The position numbers and the translations under genes were made by a program. DNA of 64,000 nt from NCBI GenBank assembly GCA_009469585.1, contig SSXW01000009.1:1-64000 (forward strand), in the 5' to 3' direction. Origin of the DNA: Dechloromonas sp. Dech2017. GTDB taxonomy: Bacteria > Pseudomonadota > Gammaproteobacteria > Burkholderiales > Rhodocyclaceae. The notes beneath the pieces are model-generated. The model had not been told where the DNA came from. It saw only the letters and a program-made list of their open reading frames with translations, and searched no databases. This document shows positions 58,311 to 64,000 of this stretch, in pieces. Every line of letters begins with the position of its first letter. Position 1 is the stretch's first letter.

Positions 58311-59570
58311 TCACACGAGGAGCAGCAGGCCGCCGGTCATGCCGCTGCCGATGGCGATCAGGCCGGGCAGCACGTGGCGGGCCAGCTTGCCGCCGCCGAT
58401 GCTGATGACCAGGCCGATCTTGAAGATCAGGTTGGCGATCAGGGCGAGCGTCACGGCGATCACCGCCTGGCTGTCGGGAATGATCTGCAGGTTGAACATG
58501 CGCAGCGAGGACAATGCGCTGGCGTCGGCGTCGGTCAGCCCGGAAACCAGGGCGACGATGAACAGGCCGCGGTCGCCGGCGATGTCCTGCAGCCAGGCGG
58601 CGCAGAGCAGGACGACGGCGTAGAGCAGGCCGAAGGAGAGGGCGGTGCGCAGCTCGGTCGGATTCTTGACCTCCGGCGTCGGCAGGTAGCCGGCAGTGCC
58701 GAGCAGCTTCCAGCCGTGGATGGCCATGGCCAGCCCGGGCACGATGCCGCAGGCGAAGACGATGGCCACCGGCTTGGAGATGGCCGGGGCGACAACGCTG
58801 GCCACCAGCCACAGGCGGATCATCACCATGACGTTGGCGATGAGGATGACGATGGCCGACATGCGCACCAGATCGCCGTGGTGGCGGGCGTGGCGGGAGA
58901 ACATCATGGTCGTCGCCGTCGACGAGGCGAGGCCGCCGAAAATGCCGAGCACGGCGGCGCCGTGGCGGGCGCCGACGATGCGCAGGGCGAGGTAGCCGGC
59001 CAGGGCGAGGCCGGAGATGAGGACGACCATCCACCAGATCTGGCGCGGGTTGATGGCGTTGTAGGGGCCGAAATCCTCGCTCGGCAGGATGGGCAGGATG
59101 ACCAGCGACAACACGGCGAACTGCAGGATGGAGTTGATGTCCTGCGGCGTCGTCCGCTCGCTGAACTGCTTCAGTTCGGCCTTGAAGTAGAGCAGCGCCG
59201 TGGTCGTGATGGCCAGCATCACGGCCAGCGTCGAATAGCCGAACCAGACCGCCGCGCCCAGGCCGTAGGTGATGAGAATGGCCGCCTCGGAGGTGAAGCC
59301 GCGGTACTGCTCCTCCTGCTGCGCCGAAAAATTGGAGGCGACCATGGAGCCGGCCAGCACGATCAGCCCGACGGCCAGCATCCACGGGCCACCGGTCTTC
59401 TCGCCGAGCAGGGCGAACAGGCAGCCGAGCATGGCGACCAGCGAGAAGGTGCGCAGGCCGGCCGCCGAATCGGGCCGCCGCTCGCGCTCCAGGCCGATCA
59501 GCAGGCCGATGCCGAGCGCCGTCGAAAAGGCCTTGACCGGTTCGAGCAGTTCGGTGACCACGAAAGCCAT
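58311..59570 (-). CDS. MgtC/SapB-DUF4010 integral membrane protein
   Basis: 419 residues with about 11-12 transmembrane helices. The N-terminal MgtC/SapB-like part has ALGIGLLIGLERERRPDSAAGLRT, and the C-terminal DUF4010 has VLGIFGGLASSTATTMMFSRHAR and LSGLTDADAS. It is probably an ion or small-molecule transporter or modulator. The ATG at 59570 follows GAGGA. It leads the amrB-amrA-amrS set with only 10 bp spacing, so they share an operon. Confidence 0.88.
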   Translation of the reverse strand: MAFVVTELLEPVKAFSTALGIGLLIGLERERRPDSAAGLRTFSLVAMLGCLFALLGEKTGGPWMLAVGLIVLAGSMVASNFSAQQEEQYRGFTSEAAILITYGLGAAVWFGYSTLAVMLAITTTALLYFKAELKQFSERTTPQDINSILQFAVLSLVILPILPSEDFGPYNAINPRQIWWMVVLISGLALAGYLALRIVGARHGAAVLGIFGGLASSTATTMMFSRHARHHGDLVRMSAIVILIANVMVMIRLWLVASVVAPAISKPVAIVFACGIVPGLAMAIHGWKLLGTAGYLPTPEVKNPTELRTALSFGLLYAVVLLCAAWLQDIAGDRGLFIVALVSGLTDADASALSSLRMFNLQIIPDSQAVIAVTLALIANLIFKIGLVISIGGGKLARHVLPGLIAIGSGMTGGLLLLV

Positions 59571-59611
59571 GCGATTCCTCAGTAGCAACGGTTCTTGAGT
59601 AAAATTAGGCC

Positions 59612-60298
59612 ATGCCACGCCATTACGCAATCGTCCCCGCTGCCGGCAGCGGATCGCGCTTCGCCGCCGATCAGCCGAAACAATACCTCGACCTCCTCGG
59701 GCGCCCGCTGCTCTTTCACACCCTGGCGGCGCTCACCGCCTGCCCGGACATCGAGCGGGTATGGGTGGTGCTGGCCCCCGACGACCGCTGGTGGTCGCGC
59801 CACGACTGGAGCGAACTCGGCCCCAAGCTGGAAACCGTGCGCTGCGGCGGCGCCACGCGGGCGGCCAGCGTTACCAATGCGCTGCGCGCGGCCGCCATGG
59901 TGGCTGCCGACGACGACTGGATCCTGGTCCATGACGCGGCCCGCCCCTGCCTGTCGGCCGCCATGCTCGACGCGCTGTTGACCGAACTGGCCGACGACCC
60001 GGTCGGCGGCATTCTTGCCGTGCCGGTCGCCGACACCATCAAGCGCGCCGACGCCGACCAGCGGGTGGCCGCCACCGAGCCGCGCGACGGCCTGTGGCAG
60101 GCGCAGACGCCGCAGATGTTCCGCTACGGTCAACTGGAAAAAGCGCTCAAAAGCGAAATGGCCGTTACCGACGAAGCCGGCGCCATCGAGGCCCTCGGCC
60201 TGAGACCGAAACTGGTGCGCGGCGACGCCACCAATCTGAAAGTCACCTGGCCGGCCGACCTCGCCCTGGCCGCCATGATCCTGAGAGCACGCAAATGA
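59612..60298 (+). CDS. ispD: 2-C-methyl-D-erythritol 4-phosphate cytidylyltransferase
   Basis: 228 residues. It makes CDP-ME in the MEP isoprenoid pathway. The nucleotidyltransferase loop is [40 protein letters not shown] and [11 protein letters not shown] are typical of IspD. It overlaps ispF by 4 bp and is divergent from the DUF4010 gene. Confidence 0.96.
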   Translation: MPRHYAIVPAAGSGSRFAADQPKQYLDLLGRPLLFHTLAALTACPDIERVWVVLAPDDRWWSRHDWSELGPKLETVRCGGATRAASVTNALRAAAMVAADDDWILVHDAARPCLSAAMLDALLTELADDPVGGILAVPVADTIKRADADQRVAATEPRDGLWQAQTPQMFRYGQLEKALKSEMAVTDEAGAIEALGLRPKLVRGDATNLKVTWPADLALAAMILRARK

Positions 60299-60789
60299 GC
60301 ACGACCATCAATTTCCGGGTCGGGCAGGGCTACGACGTCCATAAACTGGTCGAAGGCCGCAAGCTGATCCTCGGCGGCGTCGACATCCCCCATGCTACCG
60401 GCCTGCTCGGCCATTCCGACGCCGACGCGCTGCTCCACGCCATCACCGACGCCCTGCTCGGCGCCGTGGCGCTGGGCGACATCGGCCGCCATTTCCCGGA
60501 CACCGACGCGCGCTACCAGGGCGCCGACAGCCGCGTCCTGCTGCGCGCGGCGGTCGCCCTGTTGGCCGACAAGGGCTGGCGGCCGGTCAATGTCGACGCG
60601 ACGCTGATCGCCCAGCGCCCGAAGCTCGCCCCGCACGCCGCGGCCATGGTCGCCAACGTCGCTGCCGACCTCGGCCTGCCGGTCGATGCCGTCAACATCA
60701 AGGGCAAGACCAACGAGCGCCTCGGCTACCTCGGCCGCGAGGAGGCCATCGAGGCCCAGGCCGTCGTCCTCGTCGAACGTGCTGGCTGA
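60295..60789 (+). CDS. ispF: 2-C-methyl-D-erythritol 2,4-cyclodiphosphate synthase
   Basis: 164 residues. Metal ligands lie in GQGYDVHKL and [35 protein letters not shown] completes the active site. It is the fifth step of the MEP pathway, coupled to ispD. Confidence 0.96.
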   Translation: MSTTINFRVGQGYDVHKLVEGRKLILGGVDIPHATGLLGHSDADALLHAITDALLGAVALGDIGRHFPDTDARYQGADSRVLLRAAVALLADKGWRPVNVDATLIAQRPKLAPHAAAMVANVAADLGLPVDAVNIKGKTNERLGYLGREEAIEAQAVVLVERAG

Positions 60790-61360
60790 ACGCCGACCTG
60801 CCAATCCCGAACGGCCGGCCACGGCCCGCCTGTTCTTCGCCCTATGGCCGACCCCGGTTATCGCTGACAGCCTCGGCGAGACCGCCCGGCAGGCCGCCGC
60901 AAGGTTCGGCGGGCGACCGACCCGGCCGGAAACCATCCACCTGACGCTGGCTTTCCTCGGCGACCAGCCGACAAGCAGCCTGCCCGGGCTGGTCGCCGCC
61001 GCTGCCAGCGTCCGGGCCGCCGCTTTCGATCTGACCATGAGCCACACCGGCTTCTGGCCGCGCCAACGCCTGATCTGGGCCGGGGTGGCCGATTCGCCGC
61101 CCTTGTCGTCGCTGCACGCCGGGCTGGGCGAGGCCCTGGCTGCGGCCGGCTACCGGCTGGCCTCGGAGCCGCGACCCTTCCGGCCGCACCTGACGCTGGT
61201 GCGCCGGATGCGGGCCGACGGCGAGTCGGCAAGCGCCGCCGACCTGCCGTCCATCGCCCCCATTGCCTGGCCGTGCCGACGTTTCGTGCTGGTCCAATCG
61301 ACCCCCGGGCCATCCGGTTCGGCCTATCGCGTCATCGAGGAATTTCCGCTCGCCGATTAA
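60779..61360 (+). CDS. thpR: RNA 2',3'-cyclic phosphodiesterase (2H family)
   Basis: 193 residues. The two HxTx motifs of the 2H fold are [12 protein letters not shown] and [26 protein letters not shown] is the family's start. It opens 2',3'-cyclic phosphates and may ligate tRNA halves in vitro. I use the GTG at 60779, which overlaps the end of ispF by 11 bp; other starts would cut into the LFFALWP strand. Confidence 0.87.
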   Translation: MLAERRPANPERPATARLFFALWPTPVIADSLGETARQAAARFGGRPTRPETIHLTLAFLGDQPTSSLPGLVAAAASVRAAAFDLTMSHTGFWPRQRLIWAGVADSPPLSSLHAGLGEALAAAGYRLASEPRPFRPHLTLVRRMRADGESASAADLPSIAPIAWPCRRFVLVQSTPGPSGSAYRVIEEFPLAD

Positions 61361-61491
61361 GTTGGCGAATGGCGGTATTTGTCGTCGGTCGGCGATTTGG
61401 CCTAAAGTTTTCCCGCCAGATGTCGCTTATAGTCATCAATGACAACCACAGCGACGTTCGGGGGATGCGGGGCGTTGCTCGAGGAGGGGGT

Positions 61492-64000
61492 TTGACGGTA
61501 GAACGGAGTGCCGATTCCGGTGCCGTGTTGCGCGTATTGCTGGTCGAGGCGACCGAACGCGACCGGCAGCGCTTGCTCGATGCGCTGGAAGGCGGCTATG
61601 CGCTGCATTCGGCGGCGGCGAGCGATCGCCCCGGGCTGGAAAAAGCGCTGCGCGATGCGACGTGGGATATCGTGCTGCTCGCCTGTTCACTGCCCGGCCT
61701 GCCCTCCGGCGAGGCGCTCGAGGTGCTGCGCCGGATGGCGCCGGATGTGCCGGTGGTGCTGACCATAGAGCGCGGGGCCCGGGAGTTTCCCTTCGAACTG
61801 CTCGAACACGGCGCCTGCGATTTCGTCTTCAAGAGCAATCCGGCCCGCTTGTTCGCCGTCGTCGAGCGCGAATGCGCCAGGCTGCAAGCGCCGGACGGCA
61901 GGGAACTCGATGCCGTTGTAACGGAACGCATCCCGCAGCTCGACGCCGGCGTCTTCCGGTTTTTCCAGCTGGCCAGCAATATTCCCGAGTGCTACTGGCT
62001 GACCGATGCGGCGTCCCAGAAACCGACCTACGTCAGCAAGGGCTACGAGCAGATCTGGGGGCGCAGCGTCGATGCGCTCTACGCCGATGGCCGGGACTGG
62101 CAGAAGTTCGTCCACCCCGGCGATCGCGATCGGGTCGTTGCCGCCATGCGCGCCCACCGGCTGGGCGGCATGGATATCCGTTTCCGCGTCCAGCGGCCGG
62201 GCGAGGGGGTGCGCTGGCTGCATGTCCGCAATTTCCCGCTGCGTGACGACGAGGGGCGGACCGTCAGCGTCGGCGGCGTGGCCAGCGATATTTCCAGCCA
62301 GCTCGGCGAGCAGCCGAAATCGCCGTATTTCGCCCATTTCGATGCCCTGACCGCGCTGCCCAACCAGCTGATGTTCTACGATCAGGTGCAGCGGGCGCTG
62401 GCCCTGGCCCGCCGGCAGGACACCATGCTCTACCTGATGGTGGTCGACCTCGATCGCTTCCGCGAACTGAACCAGACGCTGGGTCACGTTTCCGGCGACG
62501 AGTTGCTGCGCCAGGTGGCCGGGCGGCTTTCCGGTTCGCTGCGTGAATCGGACGTGGTCGGCCGCCTTGGTGGCGACGTTTTTGGGGTCATGATGCCCGA
62601 CGTGCAGGACAACGAGCAGGCCGGCATCGTCGCCCGCCGCATCATCGACACGCTGATCCAGCCGATCCGCGTCGAAGGCCGCGAGGTATTCGCCACGGCC
62701 AGCCTGGGCATCGTCGCCTATCCCGAGGACGGCGACGATGTGCACTCGCTGATTTCCAACGCCGAGGTTGCCCTGCGCCACGCCAAGGGGCAGGGGCGCA
62801 ACCGCTATCACTATTACGCGGCGGGGATGCAGGAGGACACCCGCGAGCGCCTGATCCTCGAGACCGACCTGCGCAACGCCACCTTGCGCCAGGAATTCAT
62901 CCTCCATTACCAGGCCAAGGCGAGCTGCGCCAACGGCCGGGTCACCGGGGCCGAGGCCTTGCTGCGCTGGCAGCATCCGCAACGCGGCGTGGTGCCGCCC
63001 GACCAGTTCATCCCGCTGCTCGAGGAAACCGGGCTGATCGTCCAGGTCGGCCGCTGGGTGCTCGAGGAGGCCTGCCGCCAACTGGTCGAATGGCAGGGCG
63101 CCGGGCTGGACATCCCCAGCGTTTCGGTCAACCTGTCGGCCCGCCAGCTGCAATCGGAAACCCTGTTGGCCGATGTCGCCACCGTGCTGCTGCAGACCGG
63201 CCTGGAACCGGCCTGCCTCGACCTGGAAATCACCGAGAGCATGCTGATGGACAACGCCGAAACGGCTATCCGGACGCTCGCCGCGTTGAAACAGAAGGGG
63301 GTCAGCATCTCGCTCGACGATTTCGGCACCGGCTATTCCAGCCTGGCCTATCTCAAGCGTTTCCCGCTCGATGCCGTCAAGGTTGACCGCTCCTTCGTGC
63401 AGGACATCACCGCCGATTCCGACGATGCCTCGATCACCCGGGCGGTGATCACCATGGCCCACCACCTCAAGCTCAAGGTGGTGGCCGAGGGCGTCGAGAC
63501 CGAGGAGCAGCTGGCCCTGCTCATTTCCCACCAGTGCGACGTCATCCAGGGCTATTTCTTCTCGCGTCCGCTGTCGGCACCGGCCATGACCGAACTGCTC
63601 ACCCTCGACAAATGCCTGCCGGACAACCTGCTGCGCACCGGGGCGCGCAAGCCGATGGTGCTCTTTGCTGCGGTCGACGGCTTTGATGGCGTTATTTCGG
63701 AATTGCAGCGCGACGGGCACCGGGTGTGCAAGGTGCCGGACGAAGCAGCAGCCGCCCAGTGGTTTACCGGCAGCCTGGTCGATGTGCTGGTCTGCGGCGC
63801 CCCGCACAAGGCCTTCGACACCCTGTCGCTGATCCGCCAGGCGGCCGAGGCCCAGCCCAAGTGCGAGCGCATCCTGGTCGCCGACAGCCGCCAGTGGCAG
63901 CGCAAGACGGTGATGGCCCTGAGCAGCGCCGGTCTGCTCCATCGGGCCGTCCATCTACCCCTCGACGCGGCGGCCTTCCGTGCCGTGATCGAGGAAACCA
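61492..64000 (+). CDS. REC-PAS-GGDEF-EAL signalling protein with degenerate REC and GGDEF, truncated by the window end
   Basis: The frame is open to the end of the window (836 residues). An N-terminal receiver-like domain (about 11-130) has the phospho-Asp position occupied by Ala ([11 protein letters not shown]) and an acidic-pair loss (LLVEATE). A PAS domain follows (about 157-267, [23 protein letters not shown]). The GGDEF domain (about 283-447) has LGGDVFGV instead of GGDEF. The EAL domain (about 453-703) is intact ([42 protein letters not shown]). A further alpha/beta, REC-like module starts at about 717 ([19 protein letters not shown]). It is therefore probably a c-di-GMP phosphodiesterase. 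A TTG with GGAGGGGG just upstream is used; an in-frame ATG at 61465 is the alternative. Confidence 0.85.
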   Translation, partial: MTVERSADSGAVLRVLLVEATERDRQRLLDALEGGYALHSAAASDRPGLEKALRDATWDIVLLACSLPGLPSGEALEVLRRMAPDVPVVLTIERGAREFPFELLEHGACDFVFKSNPARLFAVVERECARLQAPDGRELDAVVTERIPQLDAGVFRFFQLASNIPECYWLTDAASQKPTYVSKGYEQIWGRSVDALYADGRDWQKFVHPGDRDRVVAAMRAHRLGGMDIRFRVQRPGEGVRWLHVRNFPLRDDEGRTVSVGGVASDISSQLGEQPKSPYFAHFDALTALPNQLMFYDQVQRALALARRQDTMLYLMVVDLDRFRELNQTLGHVSGDELLRQVAGRLSGSLRESDVVGRLGGDVFGVMMPDVQDNEQAGIVARRIIDTLIQPIRVEGREVFATASLGIVAYPEDGDDVHSLISNAEVALRHAKGQGRNRYHYYAAGMQEDTRERLILETDLRNATLRQEFILHYQAKASCANGRVTGAEALLRWQHPQRGVVPPDQFIPLLEETGLIVQVGRWVLEEACRQLVEWQGAGLDIPSVSVNLSARQLQSETLLADVATVLLQTGLEPACLDLEITESMLMDNAETAIRTLAALKQKGVSISLDDFGTGYSSLAYLKRFPLDAVKVDRSFVQDITADSDDASITRAVITMAHHLKLKVVAEGVETEEQLALLISHQCDVIQGYFFSRPLSAPAMTELLTLDKCLPDNLLRTGARKPMVLFAAVDGFDGVISELQRDGHRVCKVPDEAAAAQWFTGSLVDVLVCGAPHKAFDTLSLIRQAAEAQPKCERILVADSRQWQRKTVMALSSAGLLHRAVHLPLDAAAFRAVIEET
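63668..63705 (-). repeat. Possible degenerate copy of the dispersed repeat (linker after EAL)
   Basis: The minus strand reads CAATTCCGAAATAACGCCA, then TCAAAGCCGTCGACCGCAG. The core is exact, but the T-rich half is weak. Confidence 0.3.

Overview
The window is high-GC, gene-dense chromosomal DNA of a betaproteobacterium, most probably of the Rhodocyclales (Dechloromonas/Azonexus-like). This placement is inferred from gene content and protein style, not from a marker-gene comparison: a complete isc operon with two cysteine desulfurases, a lexA-imuA-imuB-dnaE2 SOS mutagenesis cassette, PEP-CTERM/exosortase-type proteins (PrsT and an XDP1-like surface protein), a MocR/DUF2917 pair and an AmmeMemoRadiSam operon. 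No rRNA, tRNA or CRISPR array was seen.

Layout. 1-2134 is the edge of a mobile region: the 3' end of an IS5-type transposase has run into the 3' end of a large serine recombinase gene, and that recombinase sits against the 3' half of a disrupted radical SAM gene, which looks like the att junction. 2.1-5.3 kb holds tag and a J-domain protein gene cut off by a truncated ISAs1-type element. 5.4-13.4 kb carries purL, an ABC-F ATPase, a PsiF-repeat protein, arfB, a stand-alone CZB-like protein and a periplasmic rhodanese. 13.4-14.0 kb holds two tiny divergent genes with two LexA-type boxes between them. 14-25 kb has MocR/DUF2917, ppiD, fabI, ETF-ubiquinone oxidoreductase, a thioesterase, dgt and a LysR/MFS pair. 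25.0-31.3 kb is the autoregulated lexA followed by imuA, imuB and dnaE2. 31.4-37.4 kb has prsT, an exosortase-substrate gene behind a sigma-54-like promoter, an acyl carrier protein and a lipoprotein serine hydrolase. 37.5-46.1 kb is cysE and then iscR-(nifS-like)-iscS-iscU-iscA-hscB-hscA-fdx-iscX followed by four small genes. 46.4-53.2 kb is a minus-strand block (Ala-rich lipoprotein, LysM/BON protein, serB, DUF2442, aroG, mfd). 53.4-59.6 kb holds two Arg-rich mini-proteins, an alpha/beta-hydrolase-like protein, azlCD and a DUF4010-amrB-amrA-amrS operon. 59.6-64 kb has ispD-ispF-thpR and the start of a REC-PAS-GGDEF-EAL protein that runs off the window.

How the genes work together. Three regulatory circuits can be read from the DNA: LexA boxes (lexA and the divergent mini-genes), two type-1 IscR operators in front of iscR (one overlapping the cysE stop codon), and a sigma-54-type promoter on the surface-protein gene. 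CysE, supplying cysteine, lies directly before the sulfur-mobilising isc operon. The SOS mutasome genes are translationally packed.

The most unusual signal is a dispersed repeat of about 38 bp, with a T-rich half and a palindromic GGTCGACC core. It occurs at least nine times in 64 kb, in both orientations, in intergenic DNA and also in frame inside dgt, imuB, dnaE2 (twice) and mfd. Weaker candidate copies lie in four other genes.
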